A DNA stretch of 64,000 bases. Source: Epilithonimonas tenax DSM 16811 (lineage in GTDB: Bacteria; Bacteroidota; Bacteroidia; Flavobacteriales; Weeksellaceae). The translations under genes were made by a program, and so were the position numbers. The stretch covers positions 54,771 to 118,770 of the forward strand of contig NZ_AUAA01000009.1 of assembly GCF_000428485.1 (NCBI RefSeq), in the 5' to 3' direction. How positions within the stretch are numbered: position 1 is the stretch's first letter; every line of letters begins with the position of its first letter. The notes under the pieces are model-generated. The model saw only the letters and a program-made list of their open reading frames with translations. It was not told the DNA's origin and did not search any database. Positions 53,722-61,942 of the stretch are shown here, in pieces.

Positions 53722-53843
53722 GGGAGCCGGGAACCTGCTGTCCACTGTATCTTTTTTGTTTTTTCAGAACATTTGTCCTTGGATCGACATTGACGTCAAG
53801 AAAAAACAAAAATGGATGCCGTTCCCATCAGGGCTAATGAGCG
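53722..53843 (-). repeat. long-hairpin dispersed repeat, copy 4, inside the cys operon
   Basis: Plus strand: GGAGCCGGGAACCTGCTGTC, CACTGTATCTTTTTTGTTTT, centre, AAGAAAAAACAAAAATGGAT, GCCGTTCCCATCAGGGCTAA. Read on the minus strand it matches the 23639 copy. The T-rich and A-rich arms pair over about 14 bp, so it may reduce transcription from cysD into cysN. Confidence 0.8.
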
Positions 53844-53903
53844 ATTCCAAACCATTATAGATGCTTAAAACAAGCAATTATCAACCAACAACTGACAACA
53901 AAA

Positions 53904-55142
53904 ATGGACATATTAAGATTTATAACTGCCGGAAGCGTAGACGACGGAAAAAGTACGCTGATCGGCAGATTATTGTACGACAGCAAAAATATCCTGATCG
54001 ATCAGCTTGAAGCTGTAGAACGCGCCAGCAAATTCAAAAATGATGGCGAGCTGGATCTGGCGCTGCTGACAGACGGTTTGCGTGCAGAAAGAGAGCAAGG
54101 GATCACCATAGATGTGGCGTACAAATATTTCTCAACACCCAAACGTAAGTTCATCATCGCAGATGCACCAGGACACGTCCAGTACACCAGAAATATGATC
54201 ACAGGTGCCAGCAACGCTGCTTTGATCATCATTCTGATCGATGCCAGAAACGGGATCATAGAACAGACTAGGAGACACTCTATCATTGCATCGCTACTCA
54301 ACATCCCGAATGTTGTCGTGGCAATCAACAAATTAGACTTGGTCAATTATTCAGAAGAGATCTTCAATTCGATCAAAGAAGATTATTCCAAAATGGCAGA
54401 GCAACTGTCTCTTAACAATGTGGTCTACATTCCGATCAGTGCTTTGGACGGTGACAATATTGTAGACAGATCCGAAAATTTGAATTGGTATCAAGGCAAA
54501 ACATTGTTGGACCATTTGGAAACTGTAGAATTACAAAATACCATCAATCTTGATAAAGCCAGATTCCCTGTTCAGTATGTGATTCGGCCACAGTCAGAAG
54601 AATACCACGATTACCGCGGTTATGCCGGAAAAATCACCAGTGGGATTTATAAAGTCGGAGATGCAGTGACCATTTTACCGTCGGGAACAGAAAGCAAAAT
54701 TACTGCAATAGAAATAGATCAGAAAAAGGTAGAAGAAGCTTTTGCACCTCAAAGTGTGATTCTTCATCTGGAAGATGATGTGGACATCAGCCGTGGCGAC
54801 TTGATTGTTAAATCGGATGATCAGCCAAAGCTGGCGCAGGAATTAGAAATCTTAGTTTGCTGGATGGGCGACAAGCCTTTGAAACCAGGTTCCAAATATC
54901 TGATCCAGAATAACACCACACAAACCAAAGCGGTCATCAAGGAAATCGAATACAAATTGGATGTCAACACATTAGAAAAACACCAGGTAGAGCAGGTTTC
55001 TCTCAACGAGATCGTTAAACTGAAACTTAAAACTGCAAAACCTTTCGCCTATGATTCGTATAAAGATTTGGCTTCCAATGGCGGCATTATTTTCATCGAT
55101 GAAACCAGTTTTGTAACCGTTGGCGCAGGATTGATCCAATAA
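53904..55142 (+). CDS. cysN: sulfate adenylyltransferase subunit 1 (GTPase)
   Basis: 412 residues of an EF-Tu-like GTPase: P-loop GSVDDGKST (10-18), switch II DAPGHVQYTRNM, base recognition NKLD. It is a plain CysN without the C-terminal APS-kinase domain found in CysNC fusions, which agrees with an APS-reducing route. Confidence 0.95.
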   Translation: MDILRFITAGSVDDGKSTLIGRLLYDSKNILIDQLEAVERASKFKNDGELDLALLTDGLRAEREQGITIDVAYKYFSTPKRKFIIADAPGHVQYTRNMITGASNAALIIILIDARNGIIEQTRRHSIIASLLNIPNVVVAINKLDLVNYSEEIFNSIKEDYSKMAEQLSLNNVVYIPISALDGDNIVDRSENLNWYQGKTLLDHLETVELQNTINLDKARFPVQYVIRPQSEEYHDYRGYAGKITSGIYKVGDAVTILPSGTESKITAIEIDQKKVEEAFAPQSVILHLEDDVDISRGDLIVKSDDQPKLAQELEILVCWMGDKPLKPGSKYLIQNNTTQTKAVIKEIEYKLDVNTLEKHQVEQVSLNEIVKLKLKTAKPFAYDSYKDLASNGGIIFIDETSFVTVGAGLIQ

Positions 55143-55158
55143 TTTTAACGTCATTCAT

Positions 55159-56457
55159 TTGAAAACAAAAATCTCTTTGCCAATTTTTATTAATGCTTCC
55201 AATAATCATATTCTGATTGTGGGAGGTGGAAAAATAGCGGCAGAAAATCTAAACGACATTCTGCAAAACGTTACAGATTCAAATATAACTTTGATCTTTC
55301 CTTCCATTTCTGATGATCTTCGGTTTTTATTAAATGAAAATCAATCGGTCACATTTATAAAAAGAGATTATAAAACAGAAGATTTTTCTGAACCAGATTT
55401 GGTCATTGTGGCGACAGAAAATTCAACAGCAGATCAGGCAATTGTAACGATTCTAAAAACAAATAAGACACTTTATTTCCTTCCAAATCAACCTTTGGAA
55501 AGTACTTTTTTTCTGACCAACGTGGCAGACCATGAAACGTCAGAGAACAACTATCTACCACTCATCAACGGCGAGAAGAAATGGCGTAACATTGCAACTG
55601 TATTTTTCTTAGCTTTCGTTTTGTTGCTCATTGGAAATATCCTGTCATTCTATATCGGTTTCAAAGATCTGGAAGTCGCTTACCACTATTTGAACGCCAA
55701 TACAGACGAACGTTTTTTTTGGCTTTTCCTTGTCGGATTTCTGGCACAATTGATTGATGGTGCTCTGGGAATGGGTTACGGTGTGACCTGTACAGCAGCG
55801 CTTTTGTACATCGGGATTCCGTTGCCGGCGATCAGCAGCAGTATTCATACAGCCGAGATGTTTTCCAGTGGCGCATCGGGTTTCAGCCATTACAAATTTG
55901 GGAATATTAATAAAAAATTATTTAAAAATATCTTGATTCCGGGAGTTGTGGGTGCTATTTTAGGCGCTTTGTTGCTATCATATCTCGGAGAGAAATATGC
56001 GGGATTCATCAAGCCGATTCTCGCACTTTATACCTTCATTCTCGGAGTAAGGATTTTGCTGAATGCTTTTAAAAAAAATAAAACCAGAAAGAAAACCAAG
56101 CGGGTAGGCTGGCTGGCCGGAGCTGGTGGATTTTTAGATTCCTTTGGCGGCGGCGGTTGGGGACCATTGGTAACATCTACTTTGATTATGAAAGGGAAAA
56201 CACCGCGCTACGTCATAGGAACCGTGAGTTTGACAGAGTTCTTCGTCACCTTCGCCAGCGCTTTGACGTTCTTCTCAGTCATCGGAATCAGTCATTGGCA
56301 ACTGATTGCAGGATTGATTCTTGGCGGTATTCTTGCAGCACCTATTGCCGCAAGATTGGCTGGGAAATTACCTCTCAAAGCAATGTTCATAGGCGTTGGC
56401 GCTATCGTCATTATCTGGAGCTTGAACGTTCTTCTAAAGACTTTCCACATTTTATAA
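55159..56457 (+). CDS. fusion: siroheme-synthase-like NAD-binding domain plus TSUP sulfite exporter
   Basis: 432 residues starting with TTG; no in-frame ATG exists before conserved sequence. Residues 1-125 form a Rossmann domain with HILIVGGGKIAAENL like that of CysG/Met8 precorrin-2 dehydrogenases. Residues about 145-430 are an eight-helix TauE/SafE-type transporter with QLIDGALGMGYGV and GFLDSFGGGGWGP, the repeated signature halves. It is placed 17 bp after cysN, so the transporter presumably handles sulfite or a related sulfur compound. The dehydrogenase part may provide siroheme for sulfite reductase. The dual activity is inference. Confidence 0.88.
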   Translation: MKTKISLPIFINASNNHILIVGGGKIAAENLNDILQNVTDSNITLIFPSISDDLRFLLNENQSVTFIKRDYKTEDFSEPDLVIVATENSTADQAIVTILKTNKTLYFLPNQPLESTFFLTNVADHETSENNYLPLINGEKKWRNIATVFFLAFVLLLIGNILSFYIGFKDLEVAYHYLNANTDERFFWLFLVGFLAQLIDGALGMGYGVTCTAALLYIGIPLPAISSSIHTAEMFSSGASGFSHYKFGNINKKLFKNILIPGVVGAILGALLLSYLGEKYAGFIKPILALYTFILGVRILLNAFKKNKTRKKTKRVGWLAGAGGFLDSFGGGGWGPLVTSTLIMKGKTPRYVIGTVSLTEFFVTFASALTFFSVIGISHWQLIAGLILGGILAAPIAARLAGKLPLKAMFIGVGAIVIIWSLNVLLKTFHIL

Positions 56458-56567
56458 ACTAATGGAGGGAAACGCTTGGTCTGTGGCTGTCATCCTAAGA
56501 TTCTCAAAGTACAGACTATTGGATTGCTGTGTCGGTTGAAACCAATCGAATCGGTTAGAAAAAATTA

Positions 56568-56609
56568 AATCTTTTTGCCTTCCTTTATTTGAAAGAAAGC
56601 AAAAAGATT
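56568..56609 (+). terminator. terminator-like hairpin after the sulfate operon
   Basis: A perfect 11-bp outer stem AATCTTTTTGC / GCAAAAAGATT with a second inner pairing (CTTT/AAAG). It lies 110 bp past the fusion gene. Confidence 0.65.
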
Positions 56610-56655
56610 GTTACTCTTTATAATTTGAAAGCTAGTCCAAAAGTAGTTTGGTTTT

Positions 56656-57171
56656 TTACAAGAACGTCAGCAGCAAAGCAAGTACAAAACCAATGGCCGT
56701 GAAGATCATTCCTCGTTTAAAAACCTTGGATTTCGGCGGAAACATCCAAAAACTTGATATGACAAAGAAGAATAAGGAGATCCCAAAAAACACGTTAAGA
56801 AGAGACAAAGCATCTTTGGACTGTGACTTGTGAAGTTTGGTCATTTTGTCCCACACAAATGGCAATTCCTTCTTGCTGTATTTGGCTTCTCCGGTTTTGA
56901 TATTGTACGTTCCTTGTTTGAAAAACATCACGTCACCTTCCGTTTTTTCTACTTCAAAGCCTTTGATTTTGATTTCTTTCCCTAGTTTTTTCTCATCCAG
57001 GTTGGCTTCAAATTTTTTCTCATATTTGTTTTCCTTCTTCAGAAAATCTGTGTCTCTGTAGATCAGCAGAATGCCACTTACAGAATAGACAAGCATTATC
57101 CCGGCAAGAAAATAACCAAGATACCGGTGAACGATTCTCATAAATGTTTTGGTGTTCTTTATTTTGTCCAT
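56656..57171 (-). CDS. PepSY-associated membrane protein
   Basis: 171 residues: a basic N-terminus with MRIVHRYLGYFLAGIMLVYS, the typical first helix of PepSY-TM proteins, a periplasmic region of about 90 residues, and two C-terminal helices (about 120-140, 150-170). Full PepSY-TM reductases are larger, so this is a short form. The downstream position to a siderophore receptor suggests a role in siderophore-iron handling. Confidence 0.8.
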   Translation of the reverse strand: MDKIKNTKTFMRIVHRYLGYFLAGIMLVYSVSGILLIYRDTDFLKKENKYEKKFEANLDEKKLGKEIKIKGFEVEKTEGDVMFFKQGTYNIKTGEAKYSKKELPFVWDKMTKLHKSQSKDALSLLNVFFGISLFFFVISSFWMFPPKSKVFKRGMIFTAIGFVLALLLTFL

Positions 57172-57198
57172 AGTTCTGATAGTTTGTTTTAAAGTTTA

Positions 57199-57232
57199 AA
57201 AGTGGAAGCTGCAAAATTGCAACTTCCACTTT
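57199..57232. terminator. hairpin between receptor and PepSY gene
   Basis: A perfect 10-bp stem AAAGTGGAAG / CTTCCACTTT with an inner TGCAA/TTGCA pairing. On the minus strand the following sequence is only moderately T-rich, so it may be an attenuator or an RNA-processing site that sets the ratio between the two proteins. Confidence 0.6.
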
Positions 57233-57263
57233 AATTGAAAAAATTATTTAATAATATTTAATG

Positions 57264-59519
57264 CTAAAGTTTATAGGTCAATGTGATGTAAAAATTTCTA
57301 GGATTGATAGGATTCACCGAGTAATTCTCGTGAACGGTGTAATTTAAAACATCAAACACATTCGCCATTTTCCCTTGGATCAGGAATTTTTTGAATTGAT
57401 AACCCACATTGAAATCTACCGTTGTAAATCCATTAAGAGGAATCATACGATCGGTCTTCTGATTACCGTCTTTATCTTTCTGATTGTTCCATCCGCCATA
57501 TCTGTTTCCGGTGTAAACTGCTGTTGCTCCAATTTTAAGTCCTTTTACAAAGTTTTCAAAGGTGTAAAAAACAGATGCATTTGCTGTATTAAGTGGCGTT
57601 CTTACCACCCTTTCCCCTTCGATAGAACTGTTCAATGAATTAGCTGTTTCCAGATAAACCATATGATTGTAAGAATAGCCTGCGATAATAGACAGGTTTG
57701 TAAGCGGATTACCTGTAATGTCTATTTCTACACCACGGCTTCGGGTTTGACCGGTTAACTCTTTGATGTTGGTATTCGTATTTACAAGTCCATTAGCACC
57801 AAAAGGAGCCGTTTGAGCAAGATTGCTGTTGGTAATTTGATAAGCCGTTACATTGAAAGCCAATGCATTGTTCCAGATGTTTTTCTTGATCCCAACTTCC
57901 CATTGGTCAATGATTGACGCCGGAATTGCGGCACCGCTGATATCATTTCCTGTATTGGGTGTAAACGAGTTGGAGTAGCTTGCAAATGTAGTGAAGTTCT
58001 CATTCCACTGGTAAACCAGTCCAAATCTTGGTGAAAATGCATTCTGAGAAAACAAGGGTGAATTATCCACTTTTTTATTGTCAAAATACGTGGTTCGAAG
58101 GACAGGTTTGTTTTCCAGATAAGACCATCGAACACCTGCAAGAATTTTGAATTTTTCTGTCACCGAAATCAAATCCTGCACGTAGAAACCAACTCGTCTT
58201 GTGGGCGTTCTCAACAGATCTCTTTTTTTTGTTTCCAGTACATCACCACTTGCCCAGGTCGATTGATTGCTTAGATAGATTTTTCCAAGACTGGTATCAC
58301 CATTGGTGCCGTATTTTACTGTGGTATCCTCGTTTGCTGTCCAGGATCCGTCATTTTTAAGATAAGAAAAAGTGTATGTATCGGCCTGCAGATAATCGGC
58401 ATCACCACCAAATAATAACTTATGCTTGATTTTCCCCGTACTGAATTCACCATTCAGGTTCACCTGCATAGAAACGTAATTCTGTTCTTGGTAATTTTTT
58501 GCAGCCGTTCTGTCCCAAGAGTAATCGTTTTTTCCAGAGTCATACATCCACTGCATTCTTTCACTTCCGAAAAAATCTCGTGTATAGTTTTGGTAAGAGG
58601 CTACGGCATTCAGTCCCCATTTGGAATTGATCGTGTGATTCAGTGTCACAGTAGAAGTCGCCATTTGGTTGATCTGATTCTGCCAAGCGATTCCGGGATT
58701 ATCTTTGATATCCAGAAGATCATTGATGACAGATCTGGATGTAGTTGGATTCAGGACCAATGTTCCGATTCCAAAATCTGGTGTAAACTCCTGTTTCAGG
58801 TAGTCGCCTTCTACGATCAACTGCGTTTGATCAGACAAATTAAAAAGGAAACTTGGGTTGAAATAATATTTTTCAGACGTCACGCCATTACGGAAACTTT
58901 CTTTGTTTTCATAAGCCCCATTTACACGGAAAGCTGCTTTATTGGTCAACGCATTGTAATAATCGACGCCTACTTTATAATTGTTCCAGCTTCCAGCACT
59001 TAAAGTTGCAGAACCACCTTCTGTGAAAAGTGGTTTTTTCGTGATCATATTGATGATTCCACCGGGAGCAACATTGCCGTAGAGAATGGCAGTACTTCCT
59101 TTCAGAACTTCTACACGCTCCATTCCGGAAACCTCTGGGAAAATCCCACTATTGACTCTTGCGCCGTTTTTATAAGTATTGTCCGCTCCAAAGATATATC
59201 CTCTTGCCCCAAAACTATCCTGAGAAGAACCTCTGGAAGAAGTGACGTACACACCATTTACATTTTTCAGCACGTCAGAAAGTTGCTGAGCCTGCTGCTG
59301 CTCAATAATCTCGTGGGTTACGACAGAGACAGCCTGCGGATTTTCCATCACATCCAGATTGGATTTTGTGGTGAAGGTTTTGGCTTTGTTTGGATTGCCT
59401 GTTTTATGAAGTTTGACATCTTCAATCGTTCTAATATTTAAAGAATCGGTCCCTTTTTCTTGTGCAAAATACAAGGTTGAAAAAGTGAGTAGTCCTAAAG
59501 CAAAGATTTGCTTTTTCAT
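57264..59519 (-). CDS. TonB-dependent siderophore receptor
   Basis: 751 residues. Signal peptide (MKKQIFALGLLTFSTLYFAQ), TonB-dependent plug (about 50-160) with NPQAVSVVTHEIIEQQQAQQL and RVEVLKGSTAILYGN, and a 22-strand barrel ending in NPRNFYITLTYKL. The plug sequence and ending are those of the FhuA/FpvA siderophore class, so it probably imports a ferric hydroxamate or related chelate. No additional N-terminal signalling domain is present. It is upstream of the PepSY gene. Confidence 0.93.
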   Translation of the reverse strand: MKKQIFALGLLTFSTLYFAQEKGTDSLNIRTIEDVKLHKTGNPNKAKTFTTKSNLDVMENPQAVSVVTHEIIEQQQAQQLSDVLKNVNGVYVTSSRGSSQDSFGARGYIFGADNTYKNGARVNSGIFPEVSGMERVEVLKGSTAILYGNVAPGGIINMITKKPLFTEGGSATLSAGSWNNYKVGVDYYNALTNKAAFRVNGAYENKESFRNGVTSEKYYFNPSFLFNLSDQTQLIVEGDYLKQEFTPDFGIGTLVLNPTTSRSVINDLLDIKDNPGIAWQNQINQMATSTVTLNHTINSKWGLNAVASYQNYTRDFFGSERMQWMYDSGKNDYSWDRTAAKNYQEQNYVSMQVNLNGEFSTGKIKHKLLFGGDADYLQADTYTFSYLKNDGSWTANEDTTVKYGTNGDTSLGKIYLSNQSTWASGDVLETKKRDLLRTPTRRVGFYVQDLISVTEKFKILAGVRWSYLENKPVLRTTYFDNKKVDNSPLFSQNAFSPRFGLVYQWNENFTTFASYSNSFTPNTGNDISGAAIPASIIDQWEVGIKKNIWNNALAFNVTAYQITNSNLAQTAPFGANGLVNTNTNIKELTGQTRSRGVEIDITGNPLTNLSIIAGYSYNHMVYLETANSLNSSIEGERVVRTPLNTANASVFYTFENFVKGLKIGATAVYTGNRYGGWNNQKDKDGNQKTDRMIPLNGFTTVDFNVGYQFKKFLIQGKMANVFDVLNYTVHENYSVNPINPRNFYITLTYKL

Positions 59520-59528
59520 AATAGTTTA

Positions 59529-59601
59529 TTTAGAATTGTTAAAAACAGTGCAAAAATATAAGAAATGTTAATATCTGCAAAGTTATTTTAACTAATTCTA
59601 A
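59529..59601. promoter_or_regulatory. paired inverted sites flanking the receptor promoter
   Basis: TTTAGAATTGTTAAAA (59529-59544) and TTTTAACTAATTCTAAA (59585-59601) are inverted copies apart from one extra T, one on each side of the promoter. TTTAGAnT-type half-sites are what an iron-dependent repressor of the Fur or DtxR type could bind. The identity of the protein is inferred. Confidence 0.4.
59551..59581 (-). promoter_or_regulatory. promoter of the siderophore receptor gene
   Basis: On the minus strand TTTG (59581-59578), 19 bp, TATTTTTG (59558-59551): a full consensus promoter. Its boxes are flanked by the two inverted sites described at 59529-59601. Confidence 0.75.
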
Positions 59602-59609
59602 ATAAAAAA

Positions 59610-59638
59610 AATAAACAACTGGTAGTCAGTTGTTTATT
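59610..59638 (-). terminator. terminator of the ABC-F gene
   Basis: A perfect 12-bp stem AATAAACAACTG / CAGTTGTTTATT, followed on the minus strand by a long T-run. Confidence 0.82.
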
Positions 59639-59665
59639 TAATATGATTTTTGTTAGCTCCGAAAT

Positions 59666-61576
59666 TTAATCCTGAAGTTCCAGCCAACGCAACTCGAAGT
59701 TCTCTAGTTTTCCGGCGATAGTTTCCAATTCAGCAGAGAATTTGGCGATCTTTTCATAATCACTTTCGTTATTCAGTTGTTCAAGAATTTTCGCTCTTTG
59801 TTCTTCTAGTTTCGGCATTTCTTTCTCGATGGTTTCCAACTCGTATTGCTCTTTGAAAGATAATTTTTTCTTTGGTTGCTGGTTGCTGCTTGTTGGTTGT
59901 TGGTTTGCCGCAATGATAGGATCAGAAATAATCTCTTTTTTCTGAGTTGCAACTTCTGCTTTTTCAACCTTCGGATTTTTCTCCTCGTTTTTCAGATTCT
60001 CGCGGTATTCGGAGAAATTTCCAACAAACTCTTTGATCTTTCCTTCACCTTCAAAGGCCAGAACGTGATCCACAATTCTGTCCATAAAGTATCTGTCGTG
60101 GGAAACAATGATGAGACTTCCCTGAAAATTCTGAAGAAAATTCTCAAGAACTGTCAAAGTCGGCAGATCCAAATCATTCGTAGGCTCATCAAAAATCAGG
60201 AAATTGGGATTCTGATAGAGAATATACATCAAGTGCAAACGACGTTTTTCTCCGCCGGAAAGTTTCGAAATCGGCGAATATTGCGTCTGGTCATCAAACA
60301 GGAATAATCTCAAAAACTGAGACGCTGAGATTGTTTTTCCATTGGCCAAAGGGAAGTTTTCTCCAATTTCTTTAATGAAATCTATCACGCGTTCGTCTTC
60401 TTTATAAGTCAAACCTTTCTGCGCAAAATACCCGAATTTAATTGTTTCTCCAGTTTCAATCTCTCCGGAATCTTTCGGCTCAAAACCTTGAATAATATTC
60501 AGTAAAGTCGATTTTCCGGCGCCGTTTTTTCCAACGATTCCGACTTTTTCTCCCCTTTGAAATTGATAAGAAAAATCTTTGAACAGGACTTTTTCACCAT
60601 AACTTTTATTGATGTCGCGAAGTTCGAGGATTTTGTTCCCCAATCTTTTCATTTCGAAATCAAGCGCCAACGTCTCTTTTCGGGTGTCGGTTTTTGCTAC
60701 TTTTTCAGTTTCGTAGAAGTCGTCTTGTCTGGATTTAGACTTTGTAGTTCTCGCTTTCGGCTGTCTTCGCATCCATTCCAATTCCTTTCTGTAAAGGTTG
60801 TTGGCTTTGTCAATTGTGGAATTCAGGTTATCTTCACGGATCATTTTATTTTCGAGGTAAGTCGCATAACTTCCGTTGTGGAGATAGAGATTTCCGTCTT
60901 CCATTTCCCAAATCTTATCGCAGACCGCATCCAAAAAGTAACGGTCGTGCGTTACCAGCAGCAATGTGATTTTCGCTTTACTCAAATAATTTTCCAGCCA
61001 TTCTACCATTTCCACGTCTAAGTGATTGGTAGGCTCATCCATAATCAAAAGCGTGTGGCGGTGTTCTGCTCTGGTCTCTGTCAATAGTTTTGCGAGCGCA
61101 ATTCTTTTGATTTGTCCACCGGAAAGCGTTCCCATTTTTGCAGACAGATCTGTGATTTTCAGTTGTGAAAGGATCTGTTCCATCTCATTTTCAAGATCCC
61201 AGGCTTTATGGATTTCCATCTCAGCCAAAGCCGTTTCCATATCATCCGGATTTTCCGAGGTCAAAGCGTGGTGGTATTTCTTCAAAGCGAGAATTGGTGC
61301 AGAATCCAGAGTCATCATAAACTCTTCCACAGACAGTTTCGGGTCAAAGTCTATTTCCTGATCAAACAAAACCACCTGAATGTCTTTGTTTATCACCACT
61401 TCACCACCATCAGCGATTTCTTTTCCCATCAGGATTTTCAGAAGTGTCGATTTACCGCTTCCGTTTTTGGCAACGATGGCAATTTTGTCGCCTTCGTTCA
61501 CGTGGAAGGTGATATTTTTAAACAGCACTTTGATACCGTAAGATTTGCTAAGATTTTCTGCAGAAACGTAATTCAT
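59666..61576 (-). CDS. ABC-F family ATP-binding protein
   Basis: 636 residues from the ATG at 61576 (MNYVSAENLSKSYG). A longer frame to 61807 reads through the repeat element upstream and is rejected. Two ATPase domains: Walker A VAKNGSGKST and VGKNGAGKST; signatures LSGGQIKRIALAKLL and LSGGEKRRLHLMYIL; Walker B IMDEPTNHLD and IFDEPTNDLD. The linker between them carries the EWMRRQPKARTTKSK block. A charged coiled-coil C-terminus follows. It has no membrane domain and so acts on ribosomes, of the Uup type. Confidence 0.92.
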   Translation of the reverse strand: MNYVSAENLSKSYGIKVLFKNITFHVNEGDKIAIVAKNGSGKSTLLKILMGKEIADGGEVVINKDIQVVLFDQEIDFDPKLSVEEFMMTLDSAPILALKKYHHALTSENPDDMETALAEMEIHKAWDLENEMEQILSQLKITDLSAKMGTLSGGQIKRIALAKLLTETRAEHRHTLLIMDEPTNHLDVEMVEWLENYLSKAKITLLLVTHDRYFLDAVCDKIWEMEDGNLYLHNGSYATYLENKMIREDNLNSTIDKANNLYRKELEWMRRQPKARTTKSKSRQDDFYETEKVAKTDTRKETLALDFEMKRLGNKILELRDINKSYGEKVLFKDFSYQFQRGEKVGIVGKNGAGKSTLLNIIQGFEPKDSGEIETGETIKFGYFAQKGLTYKEDERVIDFIKEIGENFPLANGKTISASQFLRLFLFDDQTQYSPISKLSGGEKRRLHLMYILYQNPNFLIFDEPTNDLDLPTLTVLENFLQNFQGSLIIVSHDRYFMDRIVDHVLAFEGEGKIKEFVGNFSEYRENLKNEEKNPKVEKAEVATQKKEIISDPIIAANQQPTSSNQQPKKKLSFKEQYELETIEKEMPKLEEQRAKILEQLNNESDYEKIAKFSAELETIAGKLENFELRWLELQD

Positions 61577-61710
61577 TATAGATTGGATGATGGAAGTTAG
61601 TCGATGGAAGTTTTTCCAGCTGCGAAAGTACGAAAATGAAATTTTAAAATTCGGGTAATCACAATTTTTTGGGCAGCTATTTGACATTCGTCGAAACCTG
61701 TTTACTCTAT

Positions 61711-61823
61711 TTTTTATGGCAGCTTTTCCGCCTTCCGTTCCCAATCTTTTTTGCAGACGATTTCCAGCCCGGTAGAACATGAAGTCCAAGCAAAAAAGGA
61801 TTTCCACTCAAGTCGGGCTGCGG
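61711..61823 (-). repeat. long-hairpin dispersed repeat, copy 5
   Basis: Same elements as copy 1: CAGCTTTTCCGCCTTCCGTT, CCCAATCTTTTTTGCAGACG, centre, AAGCAAAAAAGGATTTCCAC, TCAAGTCGGGCTGCGGA. It occupies most of the 366-bp divergent gap between the ABC-F gene and the hydrolase gene, in which I see no other gene. Confidence 0.8.
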
Positions 61824-61942
61824 AGATCCTATGTTCTTATCTCATCTTTTGAAAACTTTAACGAAAATCAACATTCATTTAACCTTTCTTTGAGATCATA
61901 GGAGTGGGAAAATTCAGTAGTTTGCATTTAAAATTATTTGCT

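Noticed and set aside
61577..61807. 77-residue N-terminal extension of the ABC-F protein
   Set aside because: This segment is translated long-hairpin repeat; the conserved protein begins at MNYVSAENL (61576).
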